Below are positions 16,832 to 25,625 of a stretch of 61,137 bases of DNA, piece by piece. Position numbers and translations under genes: made by a program. Every line of letters begins with the position of its first letter. Within the stretch, counting starts at the first letter, position 1. The stretch comes from an uncultured Bacteroidia bacterium (GTDB lineage: Bacteria; Bacteroidota; Bacteroidia; Bacteroidales; UBA932). Location of the stretch: positions 1 to 61,137 of the forward strand of contig CACWOH010000012.1 of assembly GCA_902762435.1 (NCBI GenBank), read 5' to 3'. Below the pieces are notes generated by a model. It was not told the DNA's origin. It searched no databases and was given only the letters and a program-made list of their open reading frames with translations.

Positions 16832-17919
16832 ACGAACAGCAGCATGAAGACGGAGAACCCGCTGTAGGCGAGGAGGATCCATCCGGTTTTCCGGTCCTGG
16901 TCCTCCCAAATGGGCAGGTTGATGAGCGGATAGGCGATGACGAGCGGATACAGGAACCAGGACAGGTAGGCGAAGCGGTTGCTGAAAGCGGCACGGATCA
17001 CCATGATCCAGAATGCATTGCACAGGCAATAGGCCGTGCAGATGACATCGTACCAACTGTCCCGGATCTGCCGCTTGACGCAAACGTACCAGGCCATGAC
17101 GACCGGTGCGGCGCTGTAGAGCAGGAAGTCCCAGCGGAAGCCGGTCCTGGAAAACAGGCGCATGTCGATGCCCCGTGCGGTCGTGTATTCCGTCATGCGG
17201 TCGTCAAAACCCAGCGACGCGAAAAAGCCCGAGACCATGTCGCCGGCAACCAGGGAAATGAAGATGCTGGCTACCCAGAAAATGATGGAATACCGGGTGT
17301 CCCGGATGAGGAAAATGCCGGCAAAGGTTGCCGCAATGGGCAGCAGGGTACTCCGGTGTATGCCGAAAGCGGCCAGGCAGAGGAAGATGCCCACAAGATA
17401 CTTGTCGTCCAAGAGGAAACTGATGGCCAGCAGGACCAGATGGCAGGCGAGCCCGTTCCGGATTCCGTTTACGCCGTACGCGAAGAACATCAGGCTGGCG
17501 AGCACGAACAACATGCCCAGCATCGGGTTGTTCGGCATCAGGCGCTTGACCGCCCAAAAGGCCGACAGGATGTATCCGGTGGCTACGAGGGTGAAGAACT
17601 CTTCCACCCCGAGTCCGGCCGTCCTGCAGAGGATGATGAACCATTGCCAGACCCATTCCTGGTGCCAGTTCATGGTCACGTTCCGGATTTGGGTACTCCG
17701 GTATATGTAGGCATAATTGCCCGTGTCGCCGAACAGGTAACTGATGGGCCGGTACCCGATCCAAAAGGCCAGTACGATACAAAGAATCAGCGGGAACAGG
17801 GAACCGCCCCCCTTTTCCTGGCGGGAATAATCGGGCGAGTTGATATACCTGAACCCGATCCAGCAGGAAAGGAGCAGGATCAGCGCCAGATAGACCGGTT
17901 CGTAGAGGGAGGCTCTCAT
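16825..17919 (-). CDS. EpsG-like polysaccharide polymerase / membrane protein
   Basis: A 364-residue polytopic membrane protein with about ten hydrophobic spans. The N-terminal part has WIGYRPISYLFGDTGNYAY and then YRSTQIRN, the Asp/Arg-rich periplasmic loop region of the EpsG (PF14897) family of Wzy-like polymerases. The ATG at 17919 is chosen because it forms ATGA with the upstream GT gene and starts a hydrophobic helix at once. It would polymerise repeat units at the inner membrane. It is the only Wzy-type candidate in the window. Confidence 0.78.
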   Translation of the reverse strand: MRASLYEPVYLALILLLSCWIGFRYINSPDYSRQEKGGGSLFPLILCIVLAFWIGYRPISYLFGDTGNYAYIYRSTQIRNVTMNWHQEWVWQWFIILCRTAGLGVEEFFTLVATGYILSAFWAVKRLMPNNPMLGMLFVLASLMFFAYGVNGIRNGLACHLVLLAISFLLDDKYLVGIFLCLAAFGIHRSTLLPIAATFAGIFLIRDTRYSIIFWVASIFISLVAGDMVSGFFASLGFDDRMTEYTTARGIDMRLFSRTGFRWDFLLYSAAPVVMAWYVCVKRQIRDSWYDVICTAYCLCNAFWIMVIRAAFSNRFAYLSWFLYPLVIAYPLINLPIWEDQDRKTGWILLAYSGFSVFMLLFVW

Positions 17920-18659
17920 CGCTTGTTCTTCAACTTGTTCCCGAGTGCGGAAACCCTTTCCGTCCCCAGGATCCTGCGGATCATCCGTTTCAGGAACACC
18001 CGGCTTTTCGCTTCCGGCGGGCACCAGGATTTCGCGTACCAGTGGATGGTGCGGGTGTCGGCGGTTTTCTTCAGCTGTCCCGTCGCGTCATCGTAAGGAT
18101 TGAACCAGGATGCCGGATACACCCGGATCCCGGCCACCTCCTCGATCCCGGCGTTACCGGTCAGGCCTTTCCGAGCCAGCAGTTCCGTGACCATCGGAAT
18201 CATCGTATAAGCATCCATCATCCCGTCCGGGGCGAAGAAAGACATGGAATCGTAGTGTTCCAGGATCTCCCGGAACAGTTCCATCCCGGGTTCGGCGGCC
18301 AGCCCCAGGCCGGGGTTTACGGCCATCCGCCCGTCCGCCCCGTCCAGTTCAAACCCCATGAACGGGCCTTTTTCCAGGATGTCGTCCATCGGTCGGATCA
18401 CTTCCACGTCCGTGTCGAAATACAGCCCGCCCTGCCCATACAGGACCTTGAAGCGGGCGTAGTCGCTGACGAAGGCGTATTTCCCGGCCCGGTATGCGTC
18501 CCGGGTGTAAGGATGTGCGTTCACGTCGAAACTGTCCTCGTCCCACCGCCGGATTTCGAATGTAGGCAGGAACCTGCGCCAACTGTCGATGCATTTGCGC
18601 GCCAGGGGCGGAAGCGGCTTCCCCCCGAACCAGCAGTAATGGATGGTTTTGGGAATCAT
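17916..18659 (-). CDS. Capsular glycosyltransferase, GT32/OCH1-like
   Basis: A 247-residue enzyme starting IPKTIHYCWFGGKPLPP, a hallmark of the Gly_transf_sug (DXD) family. AFVSDYARFKVLYGQGGLYFDTDVEV carries the DxD motif (FDTDV) and its usual prefix, SDYARFKVLYGQGG. These enzymes commonly add mannose or galactose in capsule loci. The start is at 18659, forming ATGA with the upstream acyltransferase gene. Confidence 0.9.
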   Translation of the reverse strand: MIPKTIHYCWFGGKPLPPLARKCIDSWRRFLPTFEIRRWDEDSFDVNAHPYTRDAYRAGKYAFVSDYARFKVLYGQGGLYFDTDVEVIRPMDDILEKGPFMGFELDGADGRMAVNPGLGLAAEPGMELFREILEHYDSMSFFAPDGMMDAYTMIPMVTELLARKGLTGNAGIEEVAGIRVYPASWFNPYDDATGQLKKTADTRTIHWYAKSWCPPEAKSRVFLKRMIRRILGTERVSALGNKLKNKR

Positions 18660-19204
18660 CGGGCCTCTCCTTTTCGCAGGGTTTTCTCCTGCCTGACCGT
18701 GAGCACCGTCCCGTCCGGGATGTCTTCCCGGACTACGCAGCCCGCTCCGATCACGCAGTTGTTTCCGATGCGGGCCCCTTTCAGGACGACCACGTTCGAG
18801 CAGAGCCAGCAACCATTCCCGATGGAGATCGGCGCGGTGGTAAGTTCCTGGTTTACACCATTTTCCGGATTGTACTGATGGCTGTTGTCGAAAATCTTCA
18901 CGCCGGGAGCGATCATGCACCGGTCTCCGATGGTGACACTCTCCTGGACGCTGATCATCACGAATCGGTTGAAACAGCAGCCATTTCCGATCTTCAGGGT
19001 ACCTTTCCGGTGGACCTCCAGGTCGCAATAGGGAGGGATGTCGCAATTCCTCCCGATCTCGAGCGTGCCCTTGTCGTAAACCTTCAAGGCGCATTTTGGG
19101 CTGATCCGCTGGATCCAATGGACGCGGTACCGGCCCGGATGGAACAGTTTCCCGAAAGCGATCCGGAACCAGTTATAAATAATCAGCAGCAACGAGTTGA
19201 TCAT
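18656..19204 (-). CDS. Hexapeptide-repeat acyltransferase
   Basis: A 182-residue left-handed beta-helix protein. Tandem hexapeptides run from about residue 45 (LEIGRNCDIPP, LKIGNGC, VTIGDRC, ISIGNGC, ARIGNNC, CVIGAGC). The His in the loop NSHQYNPENG is the likely general base. It resembles serine/sugar O-acetyltransferases and would acetylate a capsule sugar using acetyl-CoA. It overlaps its neighbours by 4 nt on both sides. Confidence 0.88.
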   Translation of the reverse strand: MINSLLLIIYNWFRIAFGKLFHPGRYRVHWIQRISPKCALKVYDKGTLEIGRNCDIPPYCDLEVHRKGTLKIGNGCCFNRFVMISVQESVTIGDRCMIAPGVKIFDNSHQYNPENGVNQELTTAPISIGNGCWLCSNVVVLKGARIGNNCVIGAGCVVREDIPDGTVLTVRQEKTLRKGEAR

Positions 19205-20343
19205 TTCGTTTTTTCTTTAACAATGCCGCGGGCGATTTCCGCGAGAGCCCGGGCGCAGCCTTCGTTGTCCGTCGGAACGATCCGGATGCCCCCGTCCGCT
19301 GCGGCAATGCCCCGGGCGGTCGGGAAGTCGGTCAGGACTACGGGCTTGCCCAGGGAGCGGGCCTCCAGCACGGTCATGGGCCACCCCTCGTAGCGGGACG
19401 GCTGGACGTAGAGGTCGCAGGCGAGCATATAAGGATAGGGATTGTCTTTTTTTCCGGTCAACCGGACGTATTCCTGCATTCCGGCCTCGGCAATGCGCTC
19501 ACGGACAAGCGCTTCGGTTTCGCCGAAACCCACAAGGTACCAGCAGGCGTCCACGCCGTCCTGCCGGATGCGCCGGCAGATGTCCGGCACGTTGTCGTAA
19601 TTCTTGGCATAGCAGAACCTCCCGACCGACAGCAGGTTGATCCGGCCGGGGCGGCGGGGCATCTCCTCCTCCACGTCTTCCGGGGTCATCTCCCCGGTCC
19701 GGGACCGGATGTATGCGGCCGGTACGACGTTCGGCCTCTCCACCATTTTGTCCTTCAGGGAAGGGAACACGTCCAGGAAATGCCTGGTCACATCCGGGGA
19801 GATCGAGACGATGCGGTCGTAGCCGGCCCAGACGGGGAGTTCGAGCGCCGCATCGACTTCCACCTGGGAATAATCCGTGTGGATCCACGCGACCTTCCGC
19901 TTCGCCCTGACTTTGGTGAGCACGTAATCGTGCGGCATCAGGTAACTGACCGCGATGTCATATTCTTTCTCCGGCCGGATGGACGGGAGGAGGAGGGCCA
20001 GTTCATTTGCGATGTACGAATAAACGGCCGCTCCGTCTTTGGGATGATGGGTCCTGACATAGCCGCGAAAGCGGCGTTTCGCCCGCAGCCGTGCCAGCGC
20101 GATGCGGAAATAACCGTCCCGGACCACCTCCCGCAGGGGGCGTTCCACCTGCGCATATTCCGGAATTTCCGGCAGCAGGTGTACCTGCGGGGGGATATGC
20201 CGCAGCAGCTCTCCCCGGTGGCTGTACACGAACAGATCCACCTCGTACTTGCTGTAGTCCAGAGATTCCAGCAGGCCGAGCAGGCTCATTTCGGCCCCGC
20301 CCAGCTCCATATAGTGAATGGTAACTAAAACCTGGGTTTTCAT
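19201..20343 (-). CDS. Family 4 glycosyltransferase
   Basis: A 380-residue GT4 enzyme. The N-terminus VLVTIHYMELGGAEMSLL carries GGAE; KKVAWIHTDY-type and INLLSVGRFCYAKN motifs follow, with CDLYVQPSRYEGWPMTVLEAR as the donor-site signature (EGWP...E). It is a distant paralogue of the GT4 at 25622-26773, which has the same EKEYD and K-(V/L)-A-W-I motifs. The stop at 19201 overlaps the acyltransferase start. Confidence 0.9.
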   Translation of the reverse strand: MKTQVLVTIHYMELGGAEMSLLGLLESLDYSKYEVDLFVYSHRGELLRHIPPQVHLLPEIPEYAQVERPLREVVRDGYFRIALARLRAKRRFRGYVRTHHPKDGAAVYSYIANELALLLPSIRPEKEYDIAVSYLMPHDYVLTKVRAKRKVAWIHTDYSQVEVDAALELPVWAGYDRIVSISPDVTRHFLDVFPSLKDKMVERPNVVPAAYIRSRTGEMTPEDVEEEMPRRPGRINLLSVGRFCYAKNYDNVPDICRRIRQDGVDACWYLVGFGETEALVRERIAEAGMQEYVRLTGKKDNPYPYMLACDLYVQPSRYEGWPMTVLEARSLGKPVVLTDFPTARGIAAADGGIRIVPTDNEGCARALAEIARGIVKEKTK

Positions 20344-21476
20344 CGCTTTTTATTGACCGACAGCCGGTTGAACAAGTCTACCCATTCACCCATGATTCTC
20401 TCGATACTATATTGAGCCGCCTTTTTCAGGGCGGATTGACACATCCTTTTTCGGATATCCGGGTGCTCGATTAAAAAACAGATCCTTTCTACCAAGGTCT
20501 TTTCGTCCCCCGGGGGGACCAGATATCCGGTTACCCCATCGTCAATGATCTCCCTGGGGCCGAACGGGCAGTCAAAGGAAATGACGGGAATGCCACAGGC
20601 CATCGCCTCCAGGACCGCCAAAGAGAATGTCTCGCAAACCGAGGTGTGAACCAGGAACAGGGATTGTTGCAGTTCCTGCTGGATATTCGATACTGTGCCC
20701 CTTAAATAAAAGTTGTCGTCCAGATGGTAATCGGAAACACTGGATAACAGAACCTCCTTCATCGGGCCGTCGCCATACAGGACAAAGTGAACGTCCGGAT
20801 GCCGGTCGACCACAGTCCTCGCTGAACGGATCAGGTGATGAAAGCCTTTGGCTTCCTCCAGACGGCCGATCGAAATCACTTGATTTGTTCCTGCAGGTTG
20901 CGGAGCGGAGCCGTAATCATCATGAAACCGGATCGGGTTGGGGATGACGCTGATGTTTTGCTGATACTTATATATGTTTTTTTCTCCCTGGGTAAGGACG
21001 ACGACCCGATCATATTTCCGATTGATCAGATCGATCTTCAACCTGGTGAAAACGCCCTTCAACCCTTTCCCGCCCAGATAAGCCTCGGGATCCACATTGG
21101 AATGCATTTCCCGGATTGTCGCCCACGGCCCTTTGATGAACGGCAGAATGACATAGGATTCGCCGGAAACAAAAATAACGATATCGGGTTTATTCTTGCG
21201 TAAGAAACCGGCCAGCATCCTTTTATGACGGACCTTCTTGATCAGCACGGCCGGGATATTCCAGGGGAAATGCGTGCGGATACCCGAATATCCTAAACCG
21301 CAATCTAAAACCGTAACGCTTTTGTCGATGGACAGTTTGTCGTTGATGGGGAGATGATCGTCAAGAAGGATCGAGACATCGTGCCCTGTTGAAGACAAGT
21401 AATTCGCTTTCGTGCAGATAATGGTCTCCCTTCCACCTAAAACGGACAGACCATAAAGACAATAGACGATTTTCAT
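20340..21476 (-). CDS. Family 4 glycosyltransferase (AT-richer gene)
   Basis: A 378-residue GT4 enzyme starting MKIVYCLYGLSVLGGRET; an upstream MLRRT extension is possible but less family-like. Motifs: NQVISIGRLEEAKGFHHLI and SLFLVHTSVCETFSLAVLEAM, i.e. the E-x-F-x-x-x-x-x-E donor site. Codon use is visibly AT-richer than in the surrounding genes, hinting at separate acquisition. Related enzymes are often GalNAc or galactosyl transferases, but the donor is not certain. Confidence 0.88.
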   Translation of the reverse strand: MKIVYCLYGLSVLGGRETIICTKANYLSSTGHDVSILLDDHLPINDKLSIDKSVTVLDCGLGYSGIRTHFPWNIPAVLIKKVRHKRMLAGFLRKNKPDIVIFVSGESYVILPFIKGPWATIREMHSNVDPEAYLGGKGLKGVFTRLKIDLINRKYDRVVVLTQGEKNIYKYQQNISVIPNPIRFHDDYGSAPQPAGTNQVISIGRLEEAKGFHHLIRSARTVVDRHPDVHFVLYGDGPMKEVLLSSVSDYHLDDNFYLRGTVSNIQQELQQSLFLVHTSVCETFSLAVLEAMACGIPVISFDCPFGPREIIDDGVTGYLVPPGDEKTLVERICFLIEHPDIRKRMCQSALKKAAQYSIERIMGEWVDLFNRLSVNKKR

Positions 21477-21500
21477 AGTTCTTCTCAACAACAGGATCCC

Positions 21501-22490
21501 TTACCAGGCATTCTTTGTCACTTTCATGACGAAGTGGGCAAAAGAAGGAAATGAAAGCAGCAGGATACAGACGATCTTCTTCCCGACACGGATCCTTCTG
21601 CAGCGAATGTATCTCCATAACGTGGCTTTCGTATAGTTCCGGCATTTCGTCCGGACCGCTTTGAAACGACCGCTTTTGCGGCTCCTTTCTTCCCAGAAGA
21701 CCATGGCACGGTAAAGCGCATCCAGCAACAGGTAATCGTACTTGCGGTTCTCTTTCGAGAGGGACGCCAGGTTGTCGGACAGGATGGCCGTCCGGCATTC
21801 AATATAGATGTCCCAAGAGTCAGGCTGATGCGTCTTTGATCCGCTCCACTGGACCCAACGGTAGAGATTGCGGTCCACATAAACGGCTTTTTCCGCCCGG
21901 AGGAAGACCCGCAGGTTGAAATCAAAATCCTGGTGCCTGGGATAATCCCCGGACCGGAGACCCTCGAGCAGTTCTCTTCGGTAGAGTTTGTTCCAGCCAA
22001 AAACGAAACGGTCATCGTGCTTGCGGAAAAGTCCCTGGACCAGTTCATCTTTGGAATAAACCACCGTTTGTATCTCAGCGTCGGAATCATCGGGACTTAT
22101 CGTGCCGGTGTCCCGGCCGGAAACCATTTCCATTCCTGATATAGCCAGATCATATTCGGGATCCTTTGAGACTGCCTCATACAGGATCCTGACCATGTCC
22201 CGGCTGAAGATATCATCACCGTCAGGGAAAAAAAGGAACTCTCCGGAAGCGATGGCCAGACCCGCATTCTTGGCCGAGCCTTGACCGCCGTTGGCCTTAT
22301 GGATAACCTTACAACGTCCGTCGGTTTCAGCAAACCGGTCGCATATCGCACCGGAAGAATCGGTCGACCCGTCGTCCACCAGAATGATTTCCAGATTGCG
22401 GTAAGTCTGGTCCGCAATGCAGGAAAGCGTCTTCGGGAGAACGCTTTCCGCATTATAAACCGGGACTATGACACTTACCAATTCGGCCAT
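21501..22490 (-). CDS. Family 2 glycosyltransferase
   Basis: A 329-residue GT2 enzyme: VSVIVPVYNAESVLPKT, IILVDDGSTDSSGAI, FFPDGDDIFSRDM (DGD in place of the usual DSD). The C-terminal half contains FGWNKLYRRELL and a basic, hydrophobic end. Like its downstream neighbour it looks AT-richer than the flanking operon. It is separated by 24 nt from the GT4 gene and 10 nt from the membrane protein gene. Confidence 0.87.
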   Translation of the reverse strand: MAELVSVIVPVYNAESVLPKTLSCIADQTYRNLEIILVDDGSTDSSGAICDRFAETDGRCKVIHKANGGQGSAKNAGLAIASGEFLFFPDGDDIFSRDMVRILYEAVSKDPEYDLAISGMEMVSGRDTGTISPDDSDAEIQTVVYSKDELVQGLFRKHDDRFVFGWNKLYRRELLEGLRSGDYPRHQDFDFNLRVFLRAEKAVYVDRNLYRWVQWSGSKTHQPDSWDIYIECRTAILSDNLASLSKENRKYDYLLLDALYRAMVFWEERSRKSGRFKAVRTKCRNYTKATLWRYIRCRRIRVGKKIVCILLLSFPSFAHFVMKVTKNAW

Positions 22491-22500
22491 CCAGATTATT

Positions 22501-23736
22501 TCAGGATGATACGGATTTCGGCCGGACCATCATCGTGCAGGCGAGCCCGATCAGGATGAACAAAAGCGGCGTCGAGGGGAAATCCAGCCTGGCCCAGTCA
22601 TTCTGGGCGCCGAGAACGGTCACCGCACAATTGGCGATGATAAGCGCCAGCACGGTCAGGGTAAACCAGGGCGCCCGTCGTTTCATGCACATCCGGACGA
22701 CGATGAAACCGCCAAAAAGGATCAGGAACAAATAGGCGGCTGAAATCCTGATTCCGACAACTTCGCGGACCCCGTCCAGCCATCCGTGGTTCAACAGCCG
22801 CTCCGATGCGGAGGCTTTGAGGCGTTCCCACGCCGCAAGGATCCATCCTTCCGGCGTTTCCGCCCGGGACAGCCGCACTTCGTCGCGGATCGCGATGATG
22901 CCGAACCTGTCACGGACGTCGCCCATCTCTTTATAGAAATACCCTTTCGGATAATTCTCCGGATTGGAAGCGTATTGGGCCAGAAACTCCGCCATATCCC
23001 GGTTCCGGATGGTTCCGGGCGTGATCAAACCATGCTGGCGGCCGATATAGTATTGATTCTCGATGCCGACCCCGCTGGGTGCGAAAACGCCGTAGTGCGC
23101 CTGGAAAATGCCGCAGTAAAACAATGCAAGCAAGCTGGTCAGCAGTACGCCGGACAGTCCTTTGATTCCTTGTTTCCGGCTTTTTTTTGCCAGGCTCATG
23201 GCGAAAAAGACCAGGAGCAGGACCGGCAGGAAATAGATCTGTGCCGGGCGGAGGAAAACCAGCAGGGAGAGAAAGACCGTGAGCAGCAGGACGGATTTCC
23301 AGGAGCTCCCTTCCAGGATGGCCTTGACCTCCCAGACGATGAAGATGGTGAGGGAGACGGCCAGATACTCTGTCATTATGTAATTGTTCCAGCAGAGGAT
23401 TCCCGGATGCACCCCATAGAGCAGCGTCAGCCAGAATGCGGTCCGTTCTGAGGAGCCCGTCCAAAGCAGCAGGTCGTACAGGTAGCGGAGGGAAAGGAGG
23501 AAGACCAGGTTCTGGACGGCGATCACGCCCCACAGGAATCCTTTCCCGAAGATGATTTTCATCAGACCGACCAGCAGCGGATAAGTGGGTGTCCTCCAGT
23601 AAAAGTTAAGATAGTCCCACGCATCGACATAGGACTGGCTGTCATAGGTAAAGCCCACGCCCTCGACGATGCAGATGACAGCCGCGAGTGCCGCGGAAAG
23701 GCCATAGATGATGGACAGTTTCCCGTTGCGTGTCAT
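22501..23736 (-). CDS. Multi-pass membrane glycosyltransferase-like protein (GT39/ArnT type)
   Basis: A 411-residue protein with about 9-11 hydrophobic spans. The first loop after helix 1, TYDSQSYVDAWDYL, holds acidic residues where PMT/ArnT-type enzymes place catalytic Asp, and NNYIMTEYLAVSLTIF resembles the conserved region of that clan. It would use a lipid-linked sugar at the periplasmic face to modify the glycan. No enzyme activity can be read directly; O-antigen-polymerase-like roles remain possible. Confidence 0.6.
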   Translation of the reverse strand: MTRNGKLSIIYGLSAALAAVICIVEGVGFTYDSQSYVDAWDYLNFYWRTPTYPLLVGLMKIIFGKGFLWGVIAVQNLVFLLSLRYLYDLLLWTGSSERTAFWLTLLYGVHPGILCWNNYIMTEYLAVSLTIFIVWEVKAILEGSSWKSVLLLTVFLSLLVFLRPAQIYFLPVLLLVFFAMSLAKKSRKQGIKGLSGVLLTSLLALFYCGIFQAHYGVFAPSGVGIENQYYIGRQHGLITPGTIRNRDMAEFLAQYASNPENYPKGYFYKEMGDVRDRFGIIAIRDEVRLSRAETPEGWILAAWERLKASASERLLNHGWLDGVREVVGIRISAAYLFLILFGGFIVVRMCMKRRAPWFTLTVLALIIANCAVTVLGAQNDWARLDFPSTPLLFILIGLACTMMVRPKSVSS

Positions 23737-23742
23737 AGAGGT

Positions 23743-24666
23743 TTATCCGTTGGCGGTGTGCTTCTGCGCCCTTCTGTCCAGCAGCCGGATCAGGGCCGGC
23801 CCGAGCAGGGGATACCTGAAGGACAGGCCGTCGATGACGCAGAGCCCGTCCAGCGTATTGAGGGTATGGAGGCAGTATGAGTTGGGCTGGGTCTCGTCCG
23901 GTTCGATCCGGGACAGGCAGCGCTCGGAAAACAGCCCGTTTTCGTATTTCAGTTCCTGGAGCAGGACGCATTCGCCGTATCGCCTTTCGCAGGACTGGGT
24001 GGGACGGATCCAGGTGCCTCCGGCGGTGCGGAAAATGCAGCCCGCCCCGCGTTCGACGCGCTTGCGGTTCTCGATGGTCTGCACCGGGGAGAACGGCCCG
24101 TTCAGCGAATCCGACGCGTAAATCCGGAGCCGGGTATCCGCCAGGCGCCGGTCATTTGCGCCTTCGGTCCCCATCAGGAAAAACTTCCCCTCCATTTCAA
24201 AAAGGGACGGGTCGAGCAGGGATGCCCCGACCAGCACCCGTCCGTCTGTCAGCGTCGCGCTTTCCGGGTCGAAACGATAGAGGGTGACTTTCCCGCTCTT
24301 GTGGTTTTCCGGAAGGACGTAGGTTGTGCCTCCGCTGCGGAAAACATAGGGGAAGGAAAGGTGTGTGCGCAGTTCCAGGACCGGTTTGACCCCGGTCAGC
24401 AGGAAACGGCTTCCCTCGCGTTCGACTTCCAGCAGGGAGATCCTTCCCCGGCCCCTGTCCGGCCGGAATTCTTCTGCGAAGAGCCGGATAACATCCCCGT
24501 CGATGTCGCAGAAGAACGGGTCCGCGAACCATCCGTCCCGGTAATCTCCCGTATCCAGCCAGGCGACCTGCGAATAGCGGGTCTCCTTGTCCGCCGTCAG
24601 GAACTTCTCGTCAAAGAATCCGACGCAGTAGGACAGGCTTGTCAGCGAGCGGATCAGTTTGTTCAT
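23743..24666 (-). CDS. GINT1-N-like beta-propeller protein
   Basis: A 307-residue protein with repeats of the five-bladed propeller type seen in GH43-like and in the N-terminal domain of glucosamine inositolphosphorylceramide transferase-like proteins: WFADPFFCDIDGDVIRLFAEEF, LSFPYVFRSGGTTYVLPE, LLDPSLFEMEGKFFLM. Acidic residues at propeller openings could be a sugar site. It has no transferase domain, so it may bind or trim a sugar. It overlaps the pyruvyl transferase gene by 4 nt. Confidence 0.6.
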   Translation of the reverse strand: MNKLIRSLTSLSYCVGFFDEKFLTADKETRYSQVAWLDTGDYRDGWFADPFFCDIDGDVIRLFAEEFRPDRGRGRISLLEVEREGSRFLLTGVKPVLELRTHLSFPYVFRSGGTTYVLPENHKSGKVTLYRFDPESATLTDGRVLVGASLLDPSLFEMEGKFFLMGTEGANDRRLADTRLRIYASDSLNGPFSPVQTIENRKRVERGAGCIFRTAGGTWIRPTQSCERRYGECVLLQELKYENGLFSERCLSRIEPDETQPNSYCLHTLNTLDGLCVIDGLSFRYPLLGPALIRLLDRRAQKHTANG

Positions 24667-25625
24667 AAGCGGATACCTCTCCGTTGCAGGAGATCTTCGA
24701 TCCGGTCGTTCAGCCCGTCGGGGCGGGGGACGAACACGAATTCCTTCCCGAAGATCAGGCTGAAGGCGACGGCGTGGAAGGAGTTGGTGACGACCGCATT
24801 GGCGTTCTTGACCAACGATACGAAGGTCTCGGGCCCGGAGGCGCCGAAATCCCGGTCCGCGTACCGGTATCTGAACGGCCCGGCGGAAAGGATTTTCAGG
24901 TTTTCCCGGCCGGCTCTTTCCCGGGCTTTCCGCCGGATCGCGGGGTCGGCGAAGAAGTCATAGACGAGGACGTAGCCTTCTCCTTCTCCGGTGCCGTCCG
25001 CGATGGCTTCCCATTCTCCGGCGGAGAGCAGGAAAACGGGATCGTCCAGCAGTTCCCCTTCCAGTCCGAGGCTCTCCAGGATTCTCAGGCCGGAGGATTC
25101 CCGGACCGTGATCCTGTCGAAGCGGGACAGGAGATCCCGAACAAGGTCCTCGGTACCGGGCTTGAGCCTGCTGGTGCCGAAACTGGCCGCGTAGCTTTCC
25201 CGGCGGACGGATGCCGGACCGAAATCCAGGTAGAAGGCCGGGTCCGTTCCGTTGGGCAGGTCCGTATTCCAGATCTGGTCGCTGCCCGCGAGGTACAGGT
25301 CCGCCTCCGGCGGGGACTGCCGCAGATCTTTTACGTGGTAATAGACTTTCTCCGTCAGCGGGATGGTTTTCCGGGCGAACTCGCTGAAGGCAAGGTGCGC
25401 TTTCCGGGCCCGCTTCCGCTCGGGGTACTGCAGCCAGAGTTTTCCCAGTGCTTTCGGGGAGCGCGGGACGTACCACAGGCGCGGATTGTAACTGATGTAG
25501 CCCGGCCGGTAGTCGATGACCTGCACCTCATGTCCTTCTTTCTGGAGGTGCCGGGCCAGCGCATAGGTCTGGAGCAGGGCTCCCTGGTTGTCCGCGTACG
25601 AACAGGTAATCGTGCAGATCCTCAT
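24663..25625 (-). CDS. Polysaccharide pyruvyl transferase family protein
   Basis: A 320-residue enzyme of the PF04230 family. NQGALLQTYALARHL, LYLAGSDQIWNTD, RESYAASFG and NAVVTNSFHAVAFSLIFGKEF are the family motifs. It would add pyruvate ketals from phosphoenolpyruvate to a capsule sugar, giving negative charge. It overlaps the GT4 gene downstream and the propeller protein gene upstream by 4 nt each. Confidence 0.88.
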   Translation of the reverse strand: MRICTITCSYADNQGALLQTYALARHLQKEGHEVQVIDYRPGYISYNPRLWYVPRSPKALGKLWLQYPERKRARKAHLAFSEFARKTIPLTEKVYYHVKDLRQSPPEADLYLAGSDQIWNTDLPNGTDPAFYLDFGPASVRRESYAASFGTSRLKPGTEDLVRDLLSRFDRITVRESSGLRILESLGLEGELLDDPVFLLSAGEWEAIADGTGEGEGYVLVYDFFADPAIRRKARERAGRENLKILSAGPFRYRYADRDFGASGPETFVSLVKNANAVVTNSFHAVAFSLIFGKEFVFVPRPDGLNDRIEDLLQRRGIRL

